From: Yponomeuta sedellus
Lineage: Eukaryota; Arthropoda; Insecta; Lepidoptera; Yponomeutidae
Length of the DNA: 64,000 bases
Assembly: GCA_934045075.1 (NCBI GenBank)
Contig: OW203743.1
Span: forward strand, 17,417,152-17,481,151
Reading direction: 5' to 3'
Shown: one piece after another, positions 39,663 to 50,129 of the stretch
How positions within the stretch are numbered: the first letter of the stretch is position 1
Layout: every line of letters begins with the position of its first letter
Notes under the pieces: generated by a model
Told to the model about the DNA's origin: nothing
The model's input: the letters and a program-made list of their open reading frames with translations, nothing else
Databases searched by the model: none
Made by a program: the position numbers and the translations under genes

Positions 39663-42600
39663 CTAGTTAGCTATTGGCAAGGGGCATAGCTTCACTACTG
39701 GTCTTCTGTACTGGCCAGCCGCAGTCCTGACTGTGACGACTCTACATATGCCGTCAGGCCCCGGATGTAAAGCCGAGATACGACCCATGTTCCATTTCAA
39801 AGGACTCATTTGTTCGTTAATTAATAATACTAACGTACCTACGCTAATGTTTGTGTTAGTTTTATTCCATTTATTCCTCTGCTGTAACGTGTGTACGTAC
39901 TCGGTATGCCACCGACGCCAAAAGTCTTGGTGCATTTTTTGAATTAATTTCCAACGATGACAAACACTGATGTTTTCATCAGTAAAATCTTCCTCTGGAA
40001 GAATCGACAGAGGTTCTAAAGTTAGAAAATGTCCAGGAGTTAGGACTGAAAAATCATTAGCATCAGAGCTAAGAGGGGTGAGAGGGCGAGAATTTAACAT
40101 AGCCTCTACCTGGGCGAGGACGGTGTAAAACTCTTCGAAAGTAAAACGCTGGGTTCCGATGACTCTAGCTAGATGAGTTTTAACCGATTTAATGCCCGCC
40201 TCGGCTAAGCCATTAAAGTGGGGGCTTCCAGGTGGATTGAAGGAAAACTTAATCTCGTTCACGTCAGCCGCACTCTTTATAAGCGAACCTAGGTAGTTGC
40301 TTGCTCCAACGAAATTGCGACCTTGGTCGGAGATGATCTCACTACATCGACCACGGCGAGCGATGAACCGTTTTAGGGCACAAAGGAAAGCCTCTGTCGA
40401 CAACTCTGAGGCGAGCTCTACGTGTATAGCTTTTGTGCTTGTACACACAAACACGCACACGTAACCTTTCTGCGTCCTCACGCCTCTACCGCGTCCAAGT
40501 GCAATGTCGAAGGGACCGCCATAGTCGATCGCTACCTTCGAAAATGGTTTTATTTGAGCTATACGACATAACGGTAGATTTCCCATGAGCGGGGCTGTAG
40601 CTGGAGTCGGATTCACACGAAAACACTTTGTACATCCTGCAGTCACAGCCCGAATAGCTCGCTTGGGCGACAAAATCCAAAAGGATTGCGCAAGTAAATT
40701 TTGTAGAGTCTGAACGCCTGGGTGCAAAAACTTTCTATGATACTCGTCAATTATTAAAACCGTTAACCGGTGCGAACGCGGCAATAATATAGGATGTTTT
40801 ATCGAAAATTTAACATCCAAATTAGCCAGGCGTCCGCCCACCCTGACAACATCCGCGGCGTCACAAAACAACGAAAGCTTACGCAAGCCTTTAGGCAACG
40901 CATTACCACGTCCTTTCTTTAAATGATCGATCTCTACACCGAAAACTGTGCGCTGCACATGTTTTATTAAAAACATGAGAGCTTCAGTCGTTTCGGATGC
41001 TTGTAGAGACCCGACAATTTTGTTGTCTCCACTTGAACGAAGAAACCGAAAACAATAAGCTAACACTCGCTTTAAAAAATAAAGCGAGGAAAACCTTTCA
41101 AGTAGAGACTCGACGAAATCGACTTTATTCAAAGTCAGAAGGCTCAAAATCTTTTGCTCCTCCGCGATAGAGTCGTGTGCTGTTAAATCCAGCGATGACC
41201 GAGGCCAAGCCTCTTCGCTCTCCAAGAGCCAGGAGGGGCCCCTCCACCAAATATCACAATTCACCAGATCAGCCGGTAGCATGCCTCGTGATCCGACATC
41301 CGCAGGATTCGACAGAGTACTGACGTGGCGCCAACGATCAGGAGCTATTCTTTCCTGGATGTGGCTAACCCGGTTAGCCACAAATGTTTTCCATTTTGAC
41401 GGACACGACTTAATCCATGCTAAGGTGACACTGGAATCAGACCAGGCCACTATGTCTTCGACCGCATGTAGAGGTTTTAAAGCTTCTTGTACCGATGCCA
41501 TTAAGTCCGATAAAAGAACACCGGCTTGAAGCTCTAATCTGGGAATTGAAAGCTTGTGGAGCGGGGCAACCTTAGACTTTGCACAACAAAATTCGACAAA
41601 TGTAGAGCCCTCTGCATCGACAACACGACAGTAAATTACTGCAGAGTACCCACGCTCCGACGCGTCACAGAACCCATGGAGTTGCAACGACACGAAACCA
41701 TGAACTAAACGACGAGGTATGGTGATCAACGCCAATAACGACAACTGAGACTTATATCGGATCCACTCCGAGGCGATAGCATCAGGAACATCATCGTCCC
41801 ACGAGACTCCAGATGACCACAATAATTGCATTAGGTACTTAGCATGAAACGCAACTGGGCACAAAAACCCCAGTGGATCGTAAATGCGAGCAATGTTCGA
41901 GAGAATGGTTCGCTTCGTGCACCTTTGATCACCTGGGCTCGTCACTTCAAACTGAAAGCAATCCGTCTGTGGACGCCACGATAGCCCTAATATTTTAAGC
42001 GACAAATCCGTCATTTCGTCGAAATGTTTAAAATCATTTGAGTACAAATCAGATGGAGGGAGGTCGGCGATAAAATCTTTATGATTGGAGGTCCACTTTC
42101 TTAGATGGAACCCACCCGACGACAATATTTTCGAAAGATCCGACCGTAAAAGTAGAGCACCCTCGATAGAGTCAGCGCCCGTCACGATATCATCAACATA
42201 AATATCTCTACCTAGCACCCTCGAGGCTGCAGGGTAATCTTCTGCAGTATCCTTAGCCAGCTGCGCAATACTTCGAAGAGCTTGATAAGGAGCAGACTTC
42301 ACTCCGTAAGTGACCGTACGCAGCCTGTAATCCTTTACAGGGTCAGTGGTAGAGCGACGCCATACAATTCGCTGGTACTCTGCGTCTTCGTCTGGCACCA
42401 AAATTTGACGATACATAGCTTTTATGTCTCCCGTAAATACAACTTGATGCCATCTAAATCGGGTTAGCACGTCAAAGATATTAGTTTGTAATTTTGGGCC
42501 AGCCAAGAGCGCATCGTTAAGCGACAATCCAGTAGCATCTCTACAACTTGCGTCAAAGACCACTCGCAGCGGAGTACTAACTGAGTCTGGGCGAAGAACA

Positions 42601-42707
42601 GCATGGTGAGGTATGTAATTAAATTTACCAACATCAGACGAAGGCGGCTCTGCTTCCTCCATGACCATTTGTCTCATATTCATCCATGAAAGAATTATAA
42701 GCATCAC
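39663..42707 (-). CDS. BEL/Pao pol: reverse transcriptase, RNase H, integrase
   Basis: This 1014-residue frame begins within the last 74 bases of the gag/protease frame, in a different phase. The RT includes YIPHHAVLRPDS, the block RVVFDASCRDATGLSLNDAL and the catalytic YVDD (RDIYVDDIVTGADS, near residue 168). RNase H is marked by HGFCDASERGYSAVIYCR. The integrase has the zinc module (EYHRKFLHPG ... CTKCFRVNP) and the core Asp (KVAIDYGGPFD), Asp (ISDQGRNFVG) and Glu (NGLAEAGIKSVK). A chromatin-tethering or capping function at the C-terminus is not obvious. The first Met is not a natural start; translation is expected to come from the upstream frame. Confidence 0.88.
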   Translation of the reverse strand: MMLIILSWMNMRQMVMEEAEPPSSDVGKFNYIPHHAVLRPDSVSTPLRVVFDASCRDATGLSLNDALLAGPKLQTNIFDVLTRFRWHQVVFTGDIKAMYRQILVPDEDAEYQRIVWRRSTTDPVKDYRLRTVTYGVKSAPYQALRSIAQLAKDTAEDYPAASRVLGRDIYVDDIVTGADSIEGALLLRSDLSKILSSGGFHLRKWTSNHKDFIADLPPSDLYSNDFKHFDEMTDLSLKILGLSWRPQTDCFQFEVTSPGDQRCTKRTILSNIARIYDPLGFLCPVAFHAKYLMQLLWSSGVSWDDDVPDAIASEWIRYKSQLSLLALITIPRRLVHGFVSLQLHGFCDASERGYSAVIYCRVVDAEGSTFVEFCCAKSKVAPLHKLSIPRLELQAGVLLSDLMASVQEALKPLHAVEDIVAWSDSSVTLAWIKSCPSKWKTFVANRVSHIQERIAPDRWRHVSTLSNPADVGSRGMLPADLVNCDIWWRGPSWLLESEEAWPRSSLDLTAHDSIAEEQKILSLLTLNKVDFVESLLERFSSLYFLKRVLAYCFRFLRSSGDNKIVGSLQASETTEALMFLIKHVQRTVFGVEIDHLKKGRGNALPKGLRKLSLFCDAADVVRVGGRLANLDVKFSIKHPILLPRSHRLTVLIIDEYHRKFLHPGVQTLQNLLAQSFWILSPKRAIRAVTAGCTKCFRVNPTPATAPLMGNLPLCRIAQIKPFSKVAIDYGGPFDIALGRGRGVRTQKGYVCVFVCTSTKAIHVELASELSTEAFLCALKRFIARRGRCSEIISDQGRNFVGASNYLGSLIKSAADVNEIKFSFNPPGSPHFNGLAEAGIKSVKTHLARVIGTQRFTFEEFYTVLAQVEAMLNSRPLTPLSSDANDFSVLTPGHFLTLEPLSILPEEDFTDENISVCHRWKLIQKMHQDFWRRWHTEYVHTLQQRNKWNKTNTNISVGTLVLLINEQMSPLKWNMGRISALHPGPDGICRVVTVRTAAGQYRRPVVKLCPLPIAN

Positions 42708-44763
42708 GAAAATCAGGATGTGTGGTGAGCTTTCGCTCCAACGAGAACAGCCTTTTCAAGGCGATTGAACGAGAATCCGAAAAAGTAGGCTTGTTTGTGG
42801 GATCGACGAAAGGTAGTGGTACCACAAACCGGCCTTCACTATTACGACCGTAATTAGTCACGAAAACGTCCTCGCACAATTGGTCCTCCTTCGATAATAT
42901 AGGCTGGCTGGGCGGACTAATATTTTCCAATTCCCAGAACCTTTTTAGAGAACTATCCAACGACAAGTTCAATGGCGAGGCGTTTGACACGAAAAAACAA
43001 TCTTTGCGACAAGTATTAAATGAGTGTGAATAGCGAACATCACACTCACCCATTAAAATCCACCCAAATATAGTTTCGATAGCTTTGGGCTGACCTGGAG
43101 CTCCATATCTACGACCACATGCAAGAGACGATGCGAAAATATCTGCATTAAGAAGCAAATCAATGGGGCCAGGATGGCCAAAGTTTGGGTCAGCGAGAGG
43201 CAGGTCTTTAATGTGAGACCATTTCGAGAAATCGACAGACTGACAAGGTTGATCGGCACAAATAGATGGCAAAACCAAAGCATCAAAATTAAAATTTGTC
43301 ACATTTGTGCCTATAGGCTTCATACAGCAGGATAGTACACCCCGTGGTTGTGCCACGGCATGCCCAATCCCAGACACAGACTCATAAGTTTTCTTTATTT
43401 TCATTCCAAGGCGCTCCGCACAGGGTTCAGAGATAAAATTACATGCGCTGGCACAATCCAACAAGGCTCGAACAGGTTGGTATTGGCCAGAGCTATCCAT
43501 TATTAAAACCCGGGCAGTGGAAAATAACACGGTCTTATCAGTTGAGATTGTAGTAAGCGCCACATTTTTACCGAGTGGATCGCTTACTCCTTGTGGGGCC
43601 GCCTTTGTTTCTGAATCTGTGACTAGCTGTTTATCAAAATGTAATAATGAGTGGTGTGAATACCCACACACACCACAACGAGAGGATTGACGGCACTGTT
43701 TAACCCGATGATCTTTCGATAAACAACAAACACACAAGCCCTTATCTTTAACAAATCTAAACCGGGCTGTCGCATTTAATTTTAAAAAATTATCACAATT
43801 AGCAAGAGTGTGCGAACCAGTACAGAAATCACAAGCTAACGATGTAGCTATAAGTGTCACTTTGGACTTTTTATTACTATAAGATACATTATTACTGCTT
43901 TTACTACTATGGCCAGCAGAAGAATGCTTGATGTCAGTTACTTCCGATGCTCTAATATGCTTTTCAAGAAATGTTTTTAATTTTTCAAATTGTGGAATAT
44001 CATCCGAATTAAATTCAAGTTGGAACGCTTCCCGAGTTGACTTGTCCAGTTTTGACCAAAGTAAATAAAACAACATGAAATCTTTGTCAGGTAACTTAAG
44101 TTTGTCTAAAACTGACAATGTCTCAACAAATGTTCGATGAACTCGCTCAAGTTCCGAACCTGATTTTGATTTAATTGGGTCACAGTATAAAATTTTTTCA
44201 TAATATGCAAAAGCAATCTGACGCTTCTTATTGTAATACTTTGACAGAGTATTATAGGCATCCATGTAACTGTCATCAGAAATTGGGAAATTTTTAATTA
44301 AATCCAAAGCTTTATTTTGAACACTTGTTATCAAATAATGTAATTTTTCAATATTTGGAATTTCCCTTTTATGTATTAATGAGTCGAATAACTGAATAAA
44401 TGAGATCCAGTTTTCAAGTCGCCCGTCGAAAGGTTTAATTTGTATTTTTGGTAACTTGGCTAAAGCAGACTCAACAACTGGTTTGGTACATACCATAGGT
44501 TGGCTTCGCAACCTAAGAAGTATGGATCTCATCGTTTTCTCGAACTCCACAGTACAGGCGAATTCCGCGTTACGATTCGCGACACTACTTTCCATCAATA
44601 TGACCGTTTGTGCTTTGTGGAAACTATCTGCTATTGGAGTAAGATCAGACTCGATATAACCATCTAAATTTGCTAATATAAACTCCAATCGCATCATAGC
44701 GTAATCACGCATTATTCTATTAGGATCAGCGGTTTCCTCACTCATTGTCTTGTCATTAGTCAT
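42634..44763 (-). CDS. BEL/Pao gag and protease
   Basis: This 709-residue frame starts at the ATG just inside the 5' leader. The central part is the BEL gag domain (KIQIKPFDGRLENWISFIQL; YMDAYNTLSKYYNKKRQIAF). Cys/His knuckles follow (CDFCTGSHTLANC; CVCCLSKDHRVKQC; CGVCGYSHHSLLH). The protease region is VRALLDCASACNFIS. The usual Asp-Ser-Gly/Ala triad reads Asp-Cys-Ala here, which is unusual. The C-terminal part already belongs to the RT region (FGWILMGECDV ... FMDEYETNGH). The frame then ends, and pol continues one base out of register, so either a single-base indel or a shift site joins the two. Confidence 0.88.
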   Translation of the reverse strand: MTNDKTMSEETADPNRIMRDYAMMRLEFILANLDGYIESDLTPIADSFHKAQTVILMESSVANRNAEFACTVEFEKTMRSILLRLRSQPMVCTKPVVESALAKLPKIQIKPFDGRLENWISFIQLFDSLIHKREIPNIEKLHYLITSVQNKALDLIKNFPISDDSYMDAYNTLSKYYNKKRQIAFAYYEKILYCDPIKSKSGSELERVHRTFVETLSVLDKLKLPDKDFMLFYLLWSKLDKSTREAFQLEFNSDDIPQFEKLKTFLEKHIRASEVTDIKHSSAGHSSKSSNNVSYSNKKSKVTLIATSLACDFCTGSHTLANCDNFLKLNATARFRFVKDKGLCVCCLSKDHRVKQCRQSSRCGVCGYSHHSLLHFDKQLVTDSETKAAPQGVSDPLGKNVALTTISTDKTVLFSTARVLIMDSSGQYQPVRALLDCASACNFISEPCAERLGMKIKKTYESVSGIGHAVAQPRGVLSCCMKPIGTNVTNFNFDALVLPSICADQPCQSVDFSKWSHIKDLPLADPNFGHPGPIDLLLNADIFASSLACGRRYGAPGQPKAIETIFGWILMGECDVRYSHSFNTCRKDCFFVSNASPLNLSLDSSLKRFWELENISPPSQPILSKEDQLCEDVFVTNYGRNSEGRFVVPLPFVDPTNKPTFSDSRSIALKRLFSLERKLTTHPDFRDAYNSFMDEYETNGHGGSRAAFV

Positions 44764-45114
44764 TTTTCACACACAATTAACAAAACTTTAACGAAAGTAA
44801 TACGAAACGACAACAAAGTTTTGTATAAACTGACAACAAACCGTGATAGGAATTAATGACAGAACGTCAAACTGACAAGTGACAATAAAATAGTGTTGCC
44901 AGTGCGAATGAATGAGCAAACCAGTAAGTATAGTCTATGCCTAGAGGCGTTACACAATTACCAACCAAACGAAACGAAAAAATACAAGTCACTCTTTTCC
45001 TACCTGTAAGATGAAAAATATAAAAATAGGTTCACCCTCGAGAAATATAAAATGATTAATATTTTACAATTAACATCGAAAAAGTCGCTTTTCACGATTC
45101 GGCTCGAAGACCAA

Positions 45115-45631
45115 TGTTGCTGGGGGTTATTTAGTGGACTGTATGGAAATTTTAAACATTCATAAAACAACAATTTGACAACGAAAGTTATAACGAAAAA
45201 TATGATCGGATGCGAATTTCTAGATTAAGTGCTTCATCACATACCTGGTATCCTCTGGGAAGTAGAGCAGTGCTAGGGGCCTGGTCCTGGAGGCACATCA
45301 GCTACTCACAGGTGCGAGCTCGACTTACCGCCGCTTTTGCCTCTGATACCTAATATGGCACTTGCCCACATGAACCCACAGTGAATCCGCACTTCTAACA
45401 ATATATTGAGCTTTACTATGTACGACAGCGACAAATAGATAGGAAAAACGTGACTTTTACAGCAATTCTACGATAATTAAATGGTGACGTGACTACGGCC
45501 GAAAAACGAGAGGTGCCGAGCCGTTGCCGCCAAGTTGAACTGTGTGTGTTGCTATATGCAACGCAAAATTATATCTACGAAAGTACGTGTGATACCACAC
45601 TTAAAATTAATAATTACTACTAAACTGAACA
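45115..45631 (-). repeat. BEL/Pao 5' LTR
   Basis: A 517-bp direct copy of 39061-39577. It should carry the element's promoter on the minus strand. Confidence 0.93.
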
Positions 45632-45707
45632 ATAGTATAATAGTATAATAGTATAATAGTATAATAGTATAATAGTATAATAGTATAATAGTATAATAGT
45701 ATAATAG
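45632..45707. repeat. (TATAATAG)n microsatellite, right of BEL insertion
   Basis: About nine units. It is the continuation of the array at 38872-39060 interrupted by the retrotransposon. Confidence 0.93.
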
Positions 45708-46489
45708 AATTTTGTTTAATTTATTATATGTATTTATTGTACACTGGACTTACTTGCCTGCCGGCTTTTTTGCTTGCTAGCTTACCTTCCTATGGACTAA
45801 CTTAACAAGGTAATTTAGAAAATTTTCTATAATACATAATACGTATATATTTCAAGCTAGTAAAATGGTGGAACATTTTCACACAATTTTTTGTTGTCTT
45901 TTCATTCTGTTCTATGAATCAGAACTCATACTTTTAAATTATATCACCCTCTCTACATTTTTTTTTTTGTTAGATTTTGGTACACTAATATTTTACCCTT
46001 AGAACAATAAAATTATCATCACTTTCAATCTAAAGCTTTAAAATAAACACGGTGTCACAAAGTCGTATACATTTTGATATTTTTATCCGCAAAAACCCTT
46101 TCAAAGTTATTGTACAGTAGCCTTACTAAAGCTATGTGCGTATTAAAAAAAAACTATTTGTACTGTTCGGAACGACAATAATTTCGATATCAACCCTTTT
46201 TATGTCATTACTGTCACTGCTGGGGCATGGGTCTCTTCCTGCATCGCACCAACATTATTTGTACAGATAAAATTATTGCAAAGCAGCATAGAAGCTGAAA
46301 ACCCGGTCTATCAGGCAGTCGACTTCACTAAGGTAGGATCCGCAGTAAAAACCAGAGGACACCGTCCTAATAAGCACAATCGCCGGGAATCACGACCTCT
46401 CGACATGCCTCTACTGAGGGTAAATGTACAGAGGGACCATTCTGGTTACTAGTTCCTTTAAAACTAGAATTCTGTAACTCGAGCTATGA

Positions 46490-46975
46490 TATATATGATG
46501 TGATGTGACGGCATATGACATGATGTGATATGATGTGACATGATTGCGATGTGACATGATTGCGATGTGATGTGATATGATGTGATGTGCTTTGCTGTGA
46601 TGTGATGTGATGGGATGTGATGTGATGTGATGGGATGTGATGTGATGTGCTGTAATGTGATGTGATTGATGTGATGTGATGTGATTTGATGTGATGTGAT
46701 GTGATGTGAGGTTATGTTATGTTATGTTATGTTATGTTATGTGATGTGATGTGATGTGATGTGATGTGATGTGATGTGATGTGATGTGATGTGACGTGAC
46801 GTGACGTGACGTGACGTGACGTGACGTGACGTGACGTGACGTGACGTGACGTGACGTGACGTGACGTGACGTGACGTGACGTGACGTGACGTGACGTGAC
46901 GTGACGTGATGTGATGTGATGTGATGTAATAAGCCGTGATGTGATATGATGAGATGTGATGTGATATGACACAGT
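46490..46975. repeat. Pentanucleotide array GTGAT / GTGAC
   Basis: Degenerate GTGAT units run from 46490. A homogeneous block of about 23 GTGAC units lies at 46791-46905, and GTGAT resumes after it. Long Ser/His/Thr-type frames on the minus strand are artefacts. Confidence 0.93.
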
Positions 46976-47054
46976 CAGGCAGAAAAGCGGCCGAGATCAG
47001 CCGCGATATTACGATTTCAATCGTTTTACTGTCAAATGAATTAGTCTTTTTATG

Positions 47055-47100
47055 TATGTTATTTTCTGGTGTGTACAATAAAGAGTTCTAATCTATCTAA
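47055..47100 (+). mobile_element. LINE 3' tail, (TCTA)n type
   Basis: 'tgtgtacaataaagagttct' followed by 'aatctatctaatta'. Confidence 0.5.
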
Positions 47101-48340
47101 TTAATATGGAATTTGACAGTCGATTGGAATGGTTCTGTACGCCTAATTAGGTCCCAGGACGATGGTCAGTTTAAAAAATGTTAACCTATGTTTAAGGCGA
47201 GTTCTCCACTGATTAACATTACAATAATGTCCAGACGTGTATTATTACGTTACACATGAGTCATTTGAATGTGTGGATGTTTCGAGGAATATGTCCTGTG
47301 CTTTACCTCTAAATCTTCAAGTTTCAGGTCTGTAACTCGCAAAGTACAGTCGATGGAACATCTACGTTTACATCCGTGCCCTCTACTCAGTACAATTACG
47401 GGCGAATTTGCAGTTAAAATATAAAGTTCGATGTGTTTTCAACTGTATAGCACGTTTAAGGCGATTTCCAGTGTTAATTAGGGCCATCACAGATATCTCA
47501 ATATGCGCAACCAATCGAAAAAACGGGTGTTTTCTCGTGGTCCCATTATTGTGTCCCGCATAACCCTTTTTTTTTTTCAAAAAGTGAATGTCTATTTTTC
47601 TATATAGAATCTACCTAGGATCAACAACCTAGGACCTAAATCGATCGATATTATTCAGCCATTTCCTAGACTACACTACGGCCCACAGGCAGCGGCTTAT
47701 ATTTTATTCTTTACGTTGAAATGAAATCGATATGATTTGATTTTCGATGAAAACGGCCGTTGCGTAGTCCAAAAATGCTTTAAAGTCCCTAGGTTCTCGA
47801 ACCTATATTCTTGTGAGTAGGTTCTAAAAAAATATATTTATTGAAATGTATGTTCACTTTTCCCAAAGCGTTATAAAATAAGATACAATTTTTTTCCATC
47901 GGTCGGGCCAGTTAGATAGATACAGAATACTTTATTTTTCATAAAAATAAAATTTTACTGATATTATTATTATTATTAATACTTTAATGCACAATAAAAA
48001 CGTACACTGCGGCGAACTTAATGCCATACACATTTTCTACCAGTCAACCGCAGGAGGTAGACCAAAAAGTTGGCAGGCGTGCAAAAAAAAGATATCTCTT
48101 AACCGAAGAGTACAAACGCCGTCTTTATCACTAAAAGTGATCTTTTTCCACCCTTTGGGTGGACTGGACTAACAGTTGGTACCAGGTAGCTCCTTAAGTG
48201 AGATTCCGACGCTCATTTCGATATTCCCAGCTCCGCGCGTTTTGATTGAGAGCTGGCACTTGGCTTGATTGTGGTAATGATTTGGGCTGGCTTTTGCCAT
48301 TAAGGCTTTTGCATCAATTTCTTGCAGAATAACAGTCATT
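47101..48340. other. No gene recognised
   Basis: AT-rich sequence with an inverted single unit of the 45-bp repeat ('attctttacgttgaaatgaa' near 47705-47725). It also has a LINE tail signature in minus orientation (47915-47955) and an ATT run near 47960-47980. Short open frames carry no recognisable domain. Confidence 0.35.
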
Positions 48341-48344
48341 ACCA

Positions 48345-48670
48345 CACGCTTACATGAAGGAAAACATCGTGAGAAAACCCGCGGCTTTGTTGGCTCCGCA
48401 CGTATTGGCTAGTTCTTTCCTGTTGGCTAGACCGACTAATAGACTGTAGTTCTGTCTCTTCGAATTTCTCAGAAAAAGTATGACAGAACGTTACTTAAGT
48501 ATTTACTGTGTGAATTTCTCAATTCGAAAACAGGCCCTAAGCGGTCAGGATGGTATAGGTGCTGGGTAAGCCTACTCCTCTTAAGCAATGTCCGAGTGGT
48601 TCCTTCATCCATCTAGTGTGAGTTAAGGTGCCACTGGACGCTGCATAAATCATCTCACTATGTGATTAGA
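48345..48670 (+). mobile_element. tRNA-derived SINE family 3, interrupted
   Basis: 'tgaaggaaaacatcgtgaga' ... 'aacccgcggctttgttggct' ... 'gtcaggatggtataggtgct' ... 'actggacgctgcataaatca'. About 100 extra bases around 48440-48535 split the body. Confidence 0.6.
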
Positions 48671-48794
48671 TTCAAAGGCTATTTGTGACATGAATTATTT
48701 AACTATGTTTTTGTTGTGGCAATATTGATTTACATTGTACACTGAGTTCGTGCTTTTCCGCTCCACACGCGGTTTGTCAGATTTTATAATTATA

Positions 48795-48960
48795 GTCAGG
48801 GTGTCAGGATCATATAGGTGCTGGGCAAGCCTACATCATCTACAAAACCATGTCCCAGGCACTACAGCGTCGGAGTGGTCCCTTCACCCATCTAGTGTGA
48901 GTGAGGAACCACTGGATCCTGTATAAATCATCTCATTACGTAGATGCCAAAAGGCCAATC
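48795..48960 (+). mobile_element. tRNA-derived SINE family 3, 3' part
   Basis: 'gggtgtcaggatcatatagg' ... 'catgtcccaggcactacagc' ... 'tcattacgtagatgccaaaa'. This is the second copy within 500 bases in the same orientation. Confidence 0.6.
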
Positions 48961-49100
48961 ATAATAGTCTTAAAATACAAAATCTCGGTTTATTCAATCA
49001 CCAGCCCCTACACAATGGTCCCATCTACAAGTGTGTGCTACAAAGGTCCAATTTTATTAATAATCTTATTAGTTAAATAACACAGTTAAAATTTAAAAAT

Positions 49101-49127
49101 GTTTTAGTGGAATTGCTCCACTAAAAC
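49101..49127. repeat. 11-bp palindrome with 5-nt loop
   Basis: 'gttttagtgga' pairs perfectly with 'tccactaaaac' across attgc, with weaker pairing continuing outward in AT-rich sequence. Confidence 0.75.
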
Positions 49128-49589
49128 ACTCTTAAAATTGAGGTAAATCGGGCAAACGGTATTAAACTAAATCATGATGTATAGAGTGAAATTTCTCTTT
49201 TATTTTTACTGTCCAGGACGAAAATTTACTTTTAACTGACTAAATAAAGGCTTTTGAATCAATTCTTTGCAGATTTTGCCGTTCACAATAAATCCCAGTT
49301 AAAATGAATTCCCGGTGTAGTAATTGCAAATAAACTTTGTGAAGCGCCATGATTTCATTTGGTTCCATGTGGTTGCATTCTGGTTCCATGCTTGGCAAGG
49401 CACGTTAAGCCGTTGGTGCCGGCTGTCATGTAGTGGCATTCGTTAAGCCATCTCAGAGGCCTTATGGGCGGCTTGATAACTTCTGACAGTAAGGCCCGCC
49501 ACTGTCTTACAATCCTCCAACAACCCGCACTTGGTCCTTGTAGTGGAGTATGGCATAACCATGAAACGTAATTATATTCTTTACAAATA

Positions 49590-50070
49590 ATAATAAACAC
49601 TGGAACGACTTCAATTGTGGCTTTTATTGTAACAAACACTTTTTTTTTATTGTAACATTTACATACAGGCACATACATTGCTTCTGGCCCCACACTAGGA
49701 TACCCTGTGTCGTGGGAACCAGAAACAACGACATCACAAACATGTAAACATCCAAGACCTGGACTTTTTTTTTTGTTTCCAGCCGGGATTCGAACCCGGG
49801 ACCTCTTGCATAGTAGGCAGACGCGCTACCGCTACGCCACAGAGGTCGTCATTTAGTTCCTTCATTTGTAGATATGCAGTAATATTTTACATTAAAACAG
49901 AAAACTGGATAAAAACGGCTAAGCAAGTATAATAGTCGGATCTGGTCGAAGGGTAAAGTAGTAATGATGAAAAATGAGGAAAATCGAATAATGTGTGACG
50001 TAATTTAATTATTTGAAAATGATAGATAGAAAAGAAAATAAAAATGGTGTGAAGACGTTTGCACCGTTAC
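49590..50070 (+). repeat. Unclassified dispersed repeat, interrupted copy
   Basis: 'cactggacgactt'-type start ('aacactggaacgacttcaat'), then 'cggatctggtcgaagggtaa' and 'tgtgaagacgtttgcaccgt'. A family 2 SINE lies at 49680-49855. Confidence 0.6.
49680..49855 (-). mobile_element. tRNA-derived SINE family 2, best copy
   Basis: Read from 49855 leftward, the head is tRNA-like with the A box 'tggcgtagcggtagc' and the perfect B box 'gggttcgaatccc'. The body 'ccaggtcttggatgttt' and 'tggttcccacgacacagggt' follows. Confidence 0.72.
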
Positions 50071-50129
50071 AACCATAACAGGAAGAAACCCGCGCCCCAC
50101 CAATGGGGACATACAAGGGTTGTTATCGA

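Larger units (their letters stand above)
39061..45631 (-). mobile_element. BEL/Pao LTR retrotransposon, young insertion
   Basis: LTRs of 517 bp (39061-39577 and 45115-45631; TG...CA) show no difference on reading. The 5-bp target duplication ATAGT flanks both ends (39056-39060 and 45632-45636). The element sits in a TATAATAG microsatellite. On the minus strand, after the 5' LTR (45115-45631), the sequence 'tggtcttcgagccg' has the TGG start of a primer-binding site. The internal part encodes gag/protease (42634-44763) and RT/RNase H/integrase (39663-42707) in two overlapping frames. Identical LTRs mean very recent transposition. Confidence 0.93.
49389..50125 (+). mobile_element. 5S-SINE split by a nested insertion
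   Basis: The SINE body 'ggcaaggcacgttaagccgt' to 'gtagtggagtatggcataac' ends near 49560. The last part 'aacaggaagaaacccgcgcc' ... 'acatacaagggttg' is at 50072-50122. Between them lies the dispersed repeat also seen at 35140. That repeat is interrupted in turn by a family 2 SINE. This is a three-level nest. Confidence 0.65.

Noticed and set aside
46727..47078. Ser/His/Thr/Arg repeat frames
   Set aside because: They are artefacts of the GTGAT/GTGAC array.
49786..49855. Possible tRNA gene on the minus strand
   Set aside because: It has a perfect B box but is followed by a conserved non-tRNA body found at two other places, so it is a SINE.
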